Of a stretch of DNA of 64,000 nt, positions 34,180 to 45,889 are shown piece by piece. This DNA comes from Capitulum mitella (taxonomy: Eukaryota; Arthropoda; Thecostraca; Pollicipedomorpha; Pollicipedidae), in NCBI GenBank assembly GCA_030062745.1, contig CP099843.1, positions 17,402,997 to 17,466,996 on the forward strand, given 5' to 3'. Position 1 is the first letter of the stretch. Each line of letters begins with the position of its first letter. A program made the translations under genes and the position numbers. The notes under the pieces are model-generated. The model was not told where the DNA came from. It was given only the letters and a program-made list of their open reading frames with translations, and did not search any database.

Positions 34180-34961
34180 AATCTGTTCATGCTGTGGCGG
34201 TCCTCTAACCCACACAGAACAGCGCCACGGCACCCGCTTGACTCGACAAGAATTCGTCGCTAACGCTACCATCTTAGCGCGAGCGCATGGCATACGGCGC
34301 GTTGTGGAGCTCGAACCAATGTTGACACGCGAGATGGAGCCGGTGATCCACAGGCAGGTGAACGTGAAGGGCACCCTTAAGCTCTATGAAAAACCTCGAC
34401 TTTCATAGATGGGAGTAGAAATTAATAGGCGTCTTTATAGCATTCTACTGCGTTTGACTTAAGTGCGCCCGCGACGTGGCAAATGCTAGCAAAGTTTCAC
34501 AAAAGTTGTAGCATGAGCTTCATAGTATTATTTGCACAAGGTGTTCCCGCTTGCTTTGCAGCGCGAAAAGACGACGCCGTTGGCCGTTCCGCATCGGCAG
34601 CCCGCCGCTGTGACCTTTCTGCGTCGTCCTCAGCTGTTCTGGCCGCCGCCATTCGTTCTGCGTTGGCAGAGAGGCACTGACTGCGTTGGACCTCAGCCTC
34701 CTGTTGCCGCGCGCACCTGCGCCGCTCGGTCTGCCCGGTCATCTAGTCGCCGATTAAAGGTTCCACCGACTATCGCATCGCACGGCTTTTTACGTCGTAA
34801 TACATTAATGAAATTGGCTAAGAAAAACAACAGAGTTGCGATTGTGGTTCATCGCAGTCCATGGACCACTGCTTTACCTTCTTTCGCAGCTTTGTGCCTA
34901 CGCTATGTCACATTGAATGCAATTAACGCCTTTTAATGTTGGCACCTGCATCTTGTCCGTG

Positions 34962-36536
34962 TTAACCCCATTCTATGCTCCTCCTCTATACGTGCGATTC
35001 TGTGCTGGTCGGGAGGGGTAGATTCTGCCCCTCTACAATCTCGAAAACTACTGGTCTAATTTCTTAGCAGAAAACGGCGATCAATAGTTTGTAACAAGAT
35101 CTACCTTTTTCAGACAAGAAATACTAAAGATTTCGAAAAGGGGGATGCTGTCAAAATGAAGGCATAATTAGGACTTTACTTATGCGAACTTTCTGAGGAC
35201 ATTTTACAGCCGATTTTGTTTTACTTCATGCTATTCTGCCAAGAATTAATAGGCCTATCATATATCTTGAAAGAAGTAGATTTTCAAAATTCATAGAAGT
35301 AACCAGGCACATTGAAATGGGCACATGTTTTCGGGAAATGTATATTCATCTTAGAACATATTTTGAGTCTGCCGAACTTATTCGTGTTCAGAAAACATAT
35401 GTATTCAGTAACACATTTGTCACATGCCATATCATATACATATGACATAGGCCCATACGACGATCTAGTTACCAGAAAAAGTAGAGTAACTTTCTACAGC
35501 GTGAATTATTGGTAATTCGCCATTATATTCAAACAGATTACGAATGCTTTGTTGTATTGTGCTTGGAGTATGCATTTTTAGATGATAAGCATATGGAATT
35601 TTGAAATAACAGAATCTTAGGCGTAATGTGGGCACATAGAATGGATTAATTTTTGGGGAAATCTGGAGTATTTTTGTCATGTATTTTGAATTTGATGACA
35701 TTACGTATGTCAAGGAAACTTTTCCGTACGTGTCACATGACATATCATGCACACATTGCAGGTGCTCATAAGCGGATCCAGGTGCCAGAAAAAGAGGGGT
35801 CAATAACTACATGGTGATAGTTGTGTCTTATTCCGTAAATCGAGTCACAATGTCACAGAAATAACAAGAAATGAAATACCTCCATTTGCATTGCCTTGAA
35901 GCTGCCTCTGACTTCCATTTTCGCTTAAATATATGGCATCTGATCGTAAGATATGTGGGACTAATAAAACGAATCACACAGATCCAGCCCACTGATCATG
36001 CTATTAGATGAAATACGCAACCGAAAACTGATGGCTGGAGACATCCCTGGCAGCACATCTAGATGAATTATATGCGTAAATTAGGATACGTATGTCTATG
36101 TTATACGTTAGATTTGCTTCATTCATACAATGAGTCATCAATTTTTAGGAATAAGACAATATAAGTACCGCCTTTTCATGCCTCTGGATCCGCCATTGGC
36201 CATCATCTTCCTTGAAATGCTTAAAAGCGTGTAGGTTACAGATATTTCGTTCATTTGAATTGCCCATGGCATTATACAGGATATCAGAATAGTACACGAC
36301 CACGTCGAAGTGCGCGAACTCCAGAAAGCGCGATATTCCTCAGACATACCTTTCAAAAACGTGTCCTGGAACGGCCTCTGGATGACATGAATTTTTGAAA
36401 TTTCGTCACAGCATGTTAAAAATTATTTAGGAAAACTCGCCAGGTTTCGTGAAACAGCTCTTAGAAGTCCGGGAGTGTCGAGAAAAAAACAGGGAGGAGT
36501 CAGAATCTGTCCCTCTCCAGCACGAAAATGGGTTAA
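34962..36536 (-). mobile_element. piggyBac-like non-autonomous element 1 (1567 bp) with TTAA duplication
   Basis: TTAA at 34962-34965 and 36533-36536 bound a 1567-bp element. The ends are imperfect inverted repeats (CCCCATTCTATGCT against CCCATTTTCGTGCT). The right arm, reverse complemented, matches the left arm of the 37706 element. The shared blocks are ttcacgaaac followed by ctgg or ttgg, then ttttcct, tgctgtgac and aaatttcaaaa. The left arm matches that element's right arm (atctcgaaaactactgg against atctcgagaactacttg). The two are therefore the same family in opposite orientation. The interior has a diverged ~330-bp duplication (35320-35515 and 35650-35815). No transposase is encoded. TTAA target choice is the hallmark of the piggyBac superfamily; the assignment to it is inference. 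Confidence 0.75.
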
Positions 36537-37143
36537 AGGGTCACCGCGAACAAAACCGATGAAATGTACAATTTAGTGCTTGCGCTGTTTGCGTACTTGA
36601 GCAAACAGCAGGCTTGCTCAAACAGTAAACAGCAGCATGAGCAAACAGCAAACCTCTGCAGACGAGGTTGCTAAATCCATTTCTGCGCTAGCTAGTGCTC
36701 TATGTTTTTTTTAAGTCCTGGCGAAACGCCATTATTTTCCCCATTGATAAAAGTCAGAAAACTTGCCACCTTTCTCAATGCAGTGAAAACATGCCCCCCT
36801 TCCTGTCAGAGAATGAAATCTATGCTAACTGACCATCCACGCAGTCAAAAAAATGTATGGATGCTGACAAGGGCAAATGCAGGGAACATCATAAAAGGTA
36901 AATAGGTAAATATAAATAAAAAAGTCGCTCGACAGGAAAACGTTTTTAGACGCCCTAATATTTATACAAAGGATACAGATTGTAGTGAAAACATACTAAT
37001 AAGGATCGAGGGCGGAGCCAAGTGCAGGAATTGCAGGTGCTCTTCTTTCGATCCACACCTATCAATGATTTACAGTACTGATTTCAACCCAATATTGGCA
37101 TTTATGGAAAGCGTATATGCAATATATACTTGTGAATGCACAA

Positions 37144-37145
<2 letters not shown>

Positions 37146-37183
<38 letters not shown>

Positions 37184-37244
37184 AAGAGCGGAGTCAGTAC
37201 ACAAGTATATGTATACAAGGGCGGCTTATATATATATATATATA
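37146..37244. repeat. Two (TA)n tracts with repeated GTATACAAGGGCGG flank
   Basis: (TA)n at 37146-37180 and 37227-37244. Variants of tatgtata(c)aag(g)gcgg follow each TA tract and occur once more between them, so the unit (TA tract plus about 30 bp) is duplicated. Confidence 0.85.
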
Positions 37245-37701
37245 TGTATACAAGGCCGGAGCCAGAAAAAAATGAATAGGCAAAAACAAAACAATGCGAA
37301 CTATGGTTTAGGCTTATCAATACACTATTGACACGTTCAGTAGGTTACGTTGACCTGCTCCTTTGGTTTTCTGGGCTCATGGATGATATTTGTCTTATGT
37401 TGCAGCCAATGCTTCACATAAATGTATTGAAATTGGCTCAGTCAATAGGACGAAACTGAGCGCAAAACATCCCAGAACTAAGTAGATATGTCTCCTACGC
37501 TTTCTATGTTTGAGGCCATGGACCCGACACTACTCCAAAAATTGCTTCCAAGCATGTCTTGACACCCACTTAAGGCCAAATAGTTGACAAGAGAGTTATG
37601 CTGAATGTTTGCAGCCTCGCATTCTAAGGGATTATCGCCATTAACCACGTTATGTTGTTCTAAAGACACCACCAAAATTGTTTTGCTGTTTTTAGAATAT
37701 A

Positions 37702-38916
37702 TTAACCCTATTCCCGGCAGGGGGGCGGAATCCGCCCCACCTCGGGTTTTTTGCTTCCCAATTACAGGCTTTTTAATGCAGCTTCACGAAACTTGGTGAC
37801 TTTTCCTACCTATTCTTTCTACGTGCTGTGACAAAATTTCAAAATTCTATTTTGCTCAGGGGCGGAGCCAGGCAACGTTTTTGGGAGGCACCTCATGCCA
37901 TTTTTGGCCATGTTCAGGGTAAAACAAAAATGTCTGCCAAAAACAGAGTTTTAAAGCTGGAACTTAAAACGTTATATGGATGTATAGCTAAATAGTTGGG
38001 AAATGTGCAGATGTAATTTTGTTTATCTGAGGTTATTTTACAAGGTCAGGTCAAGGTCAAAAGTCAAAATTTGTTTTTTTCGCTATAATTTCGGCGCCAT
38101 TTTTTCAAATGCCAAACCCGGAATCTATATCACGTAGAAGGGTGCCTTCCACTTGTGTACCAAGTTTCAGCTTGATATCAGGTCGGGTCACGGAGCTATG
38201 ACCTAAAATGTCAGTGCGCGTACCCTATATCGCAATAGCCATAAAACGAATTTTTTTAAATCGAGTGAATTCAAATGATTGAAAACGTTTACAGATAATA
38301 CTAAATGCACACGAGATCATTCCAAGTGACCGCAAGGTCACTGAAGGTCATTTAAGGTCAAAAGTCACAAGTTGATCTGAGAAACGTGTGACCGTGACAG
38401 CTCCCCCTTTTTCATGCCCCTGGCACCGCCTATGCTAACATTATACAAATAGTGTAATGCGATTTGTACTTCTTTAGTATAACATGACTAGCAGAAGCCA
38501 AAAAAGGGTGTTTGCCTCTTTTGTTCATTCAGTTGTTAGAAAACTAATCCTCCTATTTTTGAAATCCTGTGAACGCCCATGAATTGTCTCAAAATTTCAG
38601 ATTTGCGGACCCATGGTAAAAGCCATATCCATAATCTCTGGATTCATGCCAGGTTCATCAAAATCGGTCGATAAACAACGGAATTATAAGAAGTCCAAAA
38701 GTACCCCCGATTTTGACATTTTTGCCCCCCTGTATCCACAAATTTCAAAACTTTGAAAATTTCCTTTCATAAAAATGTAGTTCACGTCACGGCAAATCGA
38801 TTGCCGTTTGTTGCGATGAAATCGGACAAGTAGTTCTCGAGATCTCAGGGGGGACCGAATCCCCCCCCCCTGCCGGGAATCGACCATACTGTCGAGCCCT
38901 CCGGGAATAGGGTTAA
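37702..38916 (+). mobile_element. piggyBac-like non-autonomous element 2 (1207 bp) with TTAA duplication
   Basis: Exact TTAA copies at 37702-37705 and 38913-38916 flank CCCTATTCCCGG on the left (37706-37717) and its perfect inverse CCGGGAATAGGG on the right (38901-38912). A subterminal motif, attcccggcagggggg, is at the left end. It is repeated in reverse near the right end (38861-38880) next to a 10-base poly-C. The interior has no long frame and contains many 'aggtcaaggtcaaaagtca'-like stretches. This is the best-defined transposon in the window. The TTAA site and the CCCTA start fit the piggyBac superfamily, but there is no transposase, so it must be mobilised in trans if at all. Confidence 0.88.
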
Positions 38917-39156
38917 AAGCTAATCCAGTTAATAATGGTTTGCTTAACCCCTGATTCTTCGAAATTGGTAAGGCAGATCAGTAGATCTCAGGCGAAGCCG
39001 AGTCAGCCTCTCCGCATGGATTTGAAGTGAAATCCACCGCATGAAAATAGGGCTAAAGGCACGTCAAGGACTGGATCTGAGTTTTCTAGTAGATGTAGGA
39101 AAGCACAGCCACGTAATTTACGTTCGTAAAACTCGGCTGCGAATCAAACAAGCAGG

Positions 39157-39313
39157 GGCGCAGCCAGGTTTTTCTTAAGGGAGGCAGCCCGGAGCTCAGA
39201 GTGAATTGAAATCAAATGGAAACCGCCTACCGGAAAGAAGATGTGCAATGGTTTTCACAAAAAATGCGGGCCTAAGGGGAGGGGGCCGGCTCCCCCGGCC
39301 CCCTGGCTGCGCC
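39157..39313 (+). mobile_element. Short TIR element (GGCGCAGCCAGG family), copy C
   Basis: This is the best-preserved copy: 157 bp with perfect 12-bp terminal inverted repeats, GGCGCAGCCAGG at 39157-39168 and CCTGGCTGCGCC at 39302-39313. It is inverted relative to the other two copies. Non-coding. No certain target-site duplication. It abuts the CpG island that starts near 39320. Confidence 0.85.
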
Positions 39314-39319
39314 TATGCA

Positions 39320-40410
39320 AACAAGATTTTTCCCTGAGCTGTTTCGTTGCCAAACTTCGTGGCTGGGTCGCAGGCGACGTTCGCCTGGACTACGAATCAT
39401 GAAAGCTGGCCGTTGGGCGGCAGGTTTTCCGGCTCGGGCAGATTTTCTGGAGACCCCGGTCAGGTGCCGAGAATGGACTCGTTTCGGAGTAGGGGACTCG
39501 TCACTGTTCACACCTGTGCCGACGGCTGCGCTGGCTCCACTCGGCGCGCCGCACACCCAAAATTCGCATTTCGGTTCGTCCAGGCAGCTGTCACGTCGGC
39601 GGCGCGCCGGGTTTGAATAACCCCAAATTTGCTGCGAACGCCACCCGGGCCTCGGTAATCTCATTCAGCTGGCGAAGGGGTTCGGCCGCCATTGTGGCCC
39701 GGTGAATATTCACTCCCCTCGCCGGCCAAGTTATGTAAATGCTGAATTTTACGTTGAATCACCAACCAGCCCGTGCGAACCTGGCCATTTTCATAAGCTA
39801 CAAAAAGTTCGGCGAGCGAAAGGGGCAGTTCAGTGTGAGGACACAGGCACTGCTGCCGGGGCGCCAGAGGGGCCGATCTGCAGACGGCTGCGGGAGCTGG
39901 TGACGGCCACCTCCTGCTGAGCGCGAGGAAAGAACCCACCTTCTGAAGAGCGGTGATGGCCGGCATCCTACCTCCAGAGGAACAGTGATAGCCGACAACC
40001 TGGCCTCTGAAGAGCAGTGGCAGCCGAAAACCCGGCTACGGAAGGCTAGTGGCAGACCGACAGCCCGGCTCCTGAGGGTGGTGGCAGCGGACGGCCTGGC
40101 TCGCTGAGGACCGGCTCTTGTTTGCTTGTGTCGGACGGATAATTCAGTCTCGTCTGCTCGTGACGACATTTATGTGGTGACTGTGAAATATCCGGCTTTG
40201 GGTGGATGGTGACACTTGTTCTTGCTGGTGATGATCGGACAGTCTGGTCTCGTCGTTTGGTGACAGGAGGTGACGCGAACCCGCACTGGTGACGGTAGTC
40301 CCATATCGAAGGCTGGTGTCGTCTTCTCGGCTTAGGAAGCTCCAAAGTCGCGGACAGTCGTTACGCGTCATTTCTCCATCGGAAGTGTCTTACAACGAAT
40401 ACTTGCTAAG
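39320..40410 (+). promoter_or_regulatory. CpG island and probable non-coding first exon with splice donor
   Basis: CpG-rich DNA from 39320 to about 40110 includes ggccgccattgtggcc near 39685 (YY1-like, minus sense) and ttatgtaaatgctg near 39730. CpG density falls toward 40410, where tgctaag|gtaagg is a very good plus-strand donor (exon end 40410). No long frame leads into it, so the exon would be 5' untranslated. This is the most promoter-like stretch in the window. The gene it would serve lies to the right and was not identified. Confidence 0.4.
39935..40106 (+). repeat. 32-bp degenerate tandem repeat, about 5 copies
   Basis: The motif gtg(a/g)(t/c)(g/a)gccga recurs at 39953, 39985, 40017, 40049 and 40081, exactly 32 bp apart, within the CpG island. 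Confidence 0.85.
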
Positions 40411-41314
40411 GTAAGGGCCCAGTGGCAAATTCCAAGTATAGCAGCGACCGTATGTCACTTATGATGCGTTCCAGTGGTACACGAAGAGATTTAATTGGCA
40501 GTCGGCTGAAAAGTTCTTGGAAAAGGGTACGTAAAAAAGACCACTTTACATCAGAGATTAGAATATGCCGGAATATATCAGAGTACGTTATAGCGGATCA
40601 GAATTTCCATCGCATGTTGATTCGCGGTGAACAAAGGCGTTGGTGGAAGGATCTCACAGTCCTTCCATAAACGATACATGATGGTACAAGCAGGCAGGTG
40701 GCGTGAAGCTGCGGCGGCCGCTGGTGGCTGTTAGATTATCTTGCATGGGGTCACTGCTGCCGGTGGATACGTCATGACGCAACTGCTGTCGCTGTGATCG
40801 ACAGATTTTCTGCACCCCTTCGGGAGAGAGATTTGAGGGAACTCGGCCCGCGGTTGCCAGAGCTGGTGGTACTTCTCGGGGCTGGGAAATGTGGCTCCTT
40901 GTTGTTCCTTTTTTTAAGCAGACCGTTAGATCTAATGTTTAATTTCCCTAATTCAGAGAAGAGAATACCCCATGCCTTCTCCTTCGAGTCTGCCACTGCG
41001 CACTAGCCGTATTGCCGAAATTCATGGTGATACACTCGTCTCCTGGTCTTTGGTTTGTATTTTGTTTTGCATTGTGCATTGCATTGTCATTTGCAGTGTG
41101 TACTTTTTTAGCGATTGATTCCAGTGGCGTAGTCATGAGGCACCACGACCTCCTGAGCCGATTATTGCGGTGGACGACGAGATCCGCGCTAGATCAGTGA
41201 ACACACAGTTCCGGGTCACCTCGTTCATATCAGATAAAATAGAACCAGGCGAATAAGGGAGAACAATTGTCTTGAAATCGGTACAAATCTCTCCCTGCAC
41301 TTCGTCGTGCATCC

Positions 41315-42185
41315 ACAACCAATATTAGGAGAAAGATTATTCGCGTGGCCTTCGGTAATGTTCGTTACCAGGGCTGCAAGTTATTTCCAGGTTAATGATT
41401 GGCATTTCGAGGGGTACGCTAGCTATGGCGTGGCAATGTTGTTTATGTCGGCACGTGAAACTTCCACTGCAATACCATGCTATTTTCGAGAGGCTCTATG
41501 CAACAATGCCTATTCATCTCGGGCTTTGGTTCCGTCGCAACCTGGAACAAAACGCTGGAATCGAAGTTGTAAAAAAGAATATCCGCCCGGAATGGGTGTA
41601 CTCACATTCACATTCTGGTTAATATCAGTCATACTTTATAACCAAGCTGCTAATTGAACTGATGTTGTCCTCCCTGGCGTCAAGCTCTGTGTGGACTCAT
41701 GGTTACGACTAGCGTCGAGAAGGGAGTGTCATACCAATTTTGGGTATTTCTCCTTCCCGCCTCGAACGTAATGATCCTATTATTATGCAATATATTTTCA
41801 GCATGGGGAATCAACACGGGCGTAAAGGCTCATTACCCGCACATTTTAAATCCATACATTCATAGACTGACTGTTTCCCTATATTCTGCTCAATAAACAG
41901 CAAAAGAAACGAAAACGTTAAGAAGACAACGGGCAGATAATTCCGGCAAAGTTCATTCGCCGATTAATTCCGACCCGGCGTTTCCGCCAAGCGCACTGCC
42001 TGTCGCTGTCAGTCGTACTGATGTGCAGAAGCCATGCAACGCTGGTCATTGCCCCAACCAGTTTTCTGACTGATCTGGGCCAGATATATGTTCAGGTTCT
42101 GCGACGAAATGCAAAAAAATATTCCGATGCTCGGTTGGCAGTGGAATACTCGGCGAATATTCGGGTTTAAAAATGGCCAGGCGAA
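41315..42185 (+). repeat. Long dispersed repeat family, copy 1
   Basis: It aligns with 55085-56085 over most of its length. Shared blocks in order include gttcgttacca, atgtcggcacgt, gtcaagctct, a cgcctcgaacg block, tcaacacg followed by cgtaaaggc, ggccagatatatgttca, and gcgacgaaatg followed by cgaatattcgg. It has decayed, no frame is conserved between copies, and no terminal repeats were defined. It is probably an old transposon without recognisable coding sequence. Confidence 0.8.
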
Positions 42186-43099
42186 ACAACGACGCAATCT
42201 CATAATGGTGACGGGTTAGTTAGAGCATTCACGGAAAGCTTAATATGTTTTTTTATGAATGGCAATTTGTGGAGGGAGTTCAAAATGTTTTGTAACGGCA
42301 CGCCCGTGACTCTCCGCTAAGTACGCTATTGGTTTTATACAATAACCGCGGTGGGAAGCGCTCTGAGAACTACACAGAGCGGCCGCCTGCGGGATCAATG
42401 CCAGTTGTCCACGCCAAGTCTCCCTGTGGGAGAATGATACCCTGTCTGAAGAAACTTGTTTTAGACAACCTTCCGCACGTGCCACTCAAAGCTATCGGGT
42501 TGGCTTCATTGATATCAGTGAAGTGAGTATTCTATAAAGCCGTGGGATCTATATTGACAAGAGCGTTCCGAAAATGCACGCAACAAGAGGAGAAAAATTA
42601 AACATTAGCCTTTGTTATATTGCCGTATCGTTACCACCAAGCTCTGCAGACATTTCCGGTGCCTGTTTGAGAGGCGGCAGAAATTCAAGTTTCTTTACAT
42701 GATGACAGCATAGTGATGAAAATCCGTGAAAAAATCCCTGCTAGTATTTTTGCAAAACGCAGAATTTTTCGGCTGATTGGCGATGTGGAGGAATCAGGCG
42801 GAGAGAGTGTTCTGCCTCGTTGGATCAGTCGAAGGTCAAAAACAAAACTTTGTAGTTCAAAGGAACTACAGCAAGCAAGAGATGTTTCTTATGGCCATCA
42901 GAAGCTGCCAGTCTGATTCGTTCTCGTGCTGATTCCTTTGACAGATATCTGCATAAATATGGAGAGTTTCCTGCAAGCTTTATCTAAAATATTGGCCCGC
43001 TCCAATTAAAGTCATGAATCACAACCAGAACAAGATCACACACTGGACTCTGTTGGCAGCACTGCCCCACCAGACCTCACGTCTACCAGCAGCCCTTTA

Positions 43100-43440
43100 C
43101 TTGGTCTCCGGCATTCATTGGGGTGAAGACAGACACGTGCCGAACGAGGAAAGGGTCGTCAGCTGTCTGCCCCCCCCCCCTCCGACGTCGGACGGCCCAG
43201 CTGTCGCTTGGGCCCCGAAATCGCCTCTGTTCCCTGGTGCCCGCTTTACGGGAACGCCGCGCCTTTGCATAGCCTGCCTTTTGGGGTCAAATTTAGGCGT
43301 CTGATTTAACATACTGTGAATACGGCGCCCAGTCAAAGGCGGGCCGGTTCGGCCGAATGGGCATCGGCTCGACTTTGGTCGCGCTTCGAGTCCGTCGCCG
43401 GAAGCCCATCCCTGGAACTGGCGCGGCGTCGTATTCAAAA
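43100..43440. promoter_or_regulatory. CpG-rich block followed by a TATA box
   Basis: GC-rich sequence with an 11-base poly-C at 43170-43180. It is followed at 43494-43500 by TATAAAA in good context (gaggtataaaagag). A second TATAAAAAG is at 43885. The first TATA could drive a plus-strand start near 43525, but no gene was recognised there. Confidence 0.3.
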
Positions 43441-44329
43441 TTTGTAAACGTAGTTAGGACCCCTGGGAATTTACGGATTTCTGCGTTTTGAGGTATAAAA
43501 GAGTTGCGGAATGGAGAGGGTTATGGAGAATGAGCCCTGAAAGCCCCGAACATCTGCTCCGCAGAGGCATTACGTCCAGCTTTTGGTCCTTGGACGGGAG
43601 ATGAAGATAAAGAAGCTGTGAATATGCCAGCATTATTTATGGCGACGGGAGAGAAGGTTTCCGTTCTGCGAGGGAAAAACTTCAGGCACCCCGTGATGAG
43701 TCATAGGGTTAAAAAGGATAAGATAGTCCCAATGGGTATCGGTGTTCTTCCCAGAAGCCACGATGTTTCCAAACCTATGGACGTCAAAGTTTGACAGTAG
43801 TTTGGCTTAGACCCATGGATTTTCGAACAATTAAGGGCGTTTGCATAAGCAGTATTAAACGTACCAAGATGCAACAAACAGTATAAAAAGTATGGAGAGC
43901 CTAGCAAATTGCCGTAAGCAGTCCGCTGACTGTGAGGATGGTTCAAATGTCAACTCGAACGCAGCGCCATCGCGACCGGAGTTGAGTCAATGCGAGACCG
44001 TCCCTATCGGCGCTATCTGCCGGATCGCCGCCAGATCGGACCGGCCTCTCTTGGGCGGCCAGCCCGAGATGACCTGAGTGGGCAGGCTCTCACGCCGGCA
44101 GTGCGACCCTGACAGGCACTGCCACCTCGCGACAGGCAGGAGAAACACTACCGGCCGCTGAATCACCGACCGGCGGGCAGAAACCCTGTTGCCTTTTAGC
44201 TCGTCCGGCGTCCATCGTAACCTTTTCCGCGTTCAGCCAGCAATGAATGAAGGGTTGGGGCGGTTTGGGGTGTACTTTGCTTTTGCTCTGCGGCTGGAAG
44301 TAAGGCGCCGCCATCACCAGCAAGGGCGT

Positions 44330-44467
44330 TGGGACCGGGGGGGGAGGCAGGTGCCCCCAGCTTTGGGCAACATTTAAAATTAACCGTATGTCGTTGCATG
44401 GAAAGAAACGAGGAGAAAATCGCGTTTGTCCCCCTCCCCCATCTCCACAGAGGTTCCACCGCTCCTG
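44330..44467 (-). repeat. CpG-associated dispersed repeat, copy 2
   Basis: The reverse complement of this block matches 23951-24095 (aggagcggtggaacctctg, gacaaacgcgatt, cgtttctttccatgcaacg). A strong-looking acceptor (cctcccccatctccacag, ending 44450) lies inside the repeat and should not be trusted as a real splice site. Confidence 0.75.
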
Positions 44468-44480
44468 ATTACCCTGGCAG

Positions 44481-44607
44481 TCGCTCTGCCACGTGAGCCG
44501 CACCCGGGGGCACTCAGACCTGTTGGGTCATCCTACGGGCCACCTCGGACCCCAGCAGTGGCCCTATAGCCTCAGAGCCAGCCTGCGGCCGATCTGCGGC
44601 CGAGCGT

Positions 44608-44641
<34 letters not shown>

Positions 44642-44813
44642 CGGGCCGGTGCCGCCCCCTGGCCGTGCTGCGGCAGGGTTGGCCGTGGCCGAGCCGCCGC
44701 CGCCGCCGCCACCCCGCACGCACGCCCAATCAGTTGGGTCGGCGCCGCGTCCGCCAGTGGCTGCGCCAGCGCCCGGACACCAGCACCGGCCGGCGTCCGG
44801 CCACACCAGCTAT
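44481..44813 (+). CDS. Possible low-complexity exon (poly-Ala, poly-Pro)
   Basis: The frame is open from 44469 to 44918. Between an acceptor-like ccctggcag (44480) and a perfect donor, tat|gtgagt, at 44814, it would encode 111 residues in phase 0 at both ends. These include 11 Ala from (CGG)n and 7 Pro from (GCC)n, with many Gly, Pro and His. Poly-Ala/poly-Pro exons are common in transcription factors, but no DNA-binding domain is visible. The same repeats are equally common in 5' UTRs. The other frames are also open here. Confidence 0.2.
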
Positions 44814-45342
44814 GTGAGTACAGCCGGGTTCACCGGGCCTCCGGCCATCACGTTATCACGCTGCAGGACAGCGGTCCAGGTCTGCGCTCGGGCGCACGGC
44901 CGTTGGCGAGTTGCCTGATCGCGGCTGCGAACAAGTGAGCTGGCTGTGGGCTATGATAGGGTAGAGGTGGTGCTCAGCCATGTCGCACGGGCTTACGATA
45001 TATAGTGGTGGTGGAGAACGAGTTTGGTTTTTCTTTCAGCAACAGAGCTTTTTGAGGGACAGAGGCGCAGTGAGTGGCGCATGGTCGGAGTCTGGTTTAT
45101 TACGTCAGATGTTTGCAAGCGTTTCGACAGCATGGTGTCTTGGTCACTACATATTAGAGAGGAATTACGCAGCTGCATATGACGTATTGGAGAGACATTG
45201 CTACTGTATATTGGGGAGCAATAACTCTTCCTGATGCAGTGATTAAGACACCGTACTGTTGAAACGTTTGCAAAACATCTGACATAAATGTGAATTTTGC
45301 TTACCTCCTTGATCCATATCTGTTATGGATAGCATACAATCG

Positions 45343-45344
<2 letters not shown>

Positions 45345-45387
<43 letters not shown>
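45345..45387. repeat. (TA)n microsatellite
   Basis: About 21 TA units. Confidence 0.97.
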
Positions 45388-45392
<5 letters not shown>

Positions 45393-45889
45393 CGTTGGGG
45401 CACGCAATCTTTTTTGATGGGCTTGCGTCCTCCCGAAAGCCCACAAGACTCATCTCGTGTATTCCGTGTTGGAGAGTCAAGATACATGCGCCACGACATG
45501 TAAGCGATGTGCTGCTCAAAGCTGATTGCAATCCCATGGTGGAGTTAAGTTTTATTTCAAATGCTGTCCTACTCGTCGCTCCTTTTTTATCGGCAAAGTT
45601 CGGCCGAGTCGAGTGGGCTGCTGCTTTACGCCAGATAGCATGCTGCTTCGTAAGATGAAACAGGATGAATCGCAAGTGGTACTGGCAGCTGTTGGCTCTT
45701 GCATTACTGATGTGCTGGATCCCAGCGGTTTTACCTCTTGTTTACCATCCATTTGCATCCATCCATCCATTTGCACCCAGTATGGTCTCGGTATGTGAAG
45801 CTCTGTTTAGAACGTTAATGGGCATAATACTGCATCAAGCCTGTTCTTTCTTTCTGATTTGGTTCGGCTTGTTGCTCAGAACAATGTGA

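Larger units (their letters stand above)
43970..44900. promoter_or_regulatory. CpG island with CGG and GCC repeats
   Basis: A CpG-rich block containing (CGG)12 at 44606-44641 and (GCC)7 at about 44692-44711. It also includes dispersed repeat copy 2 at 44330-44467. Such islands are usually promoters or first exons. Confidence 0.45.
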
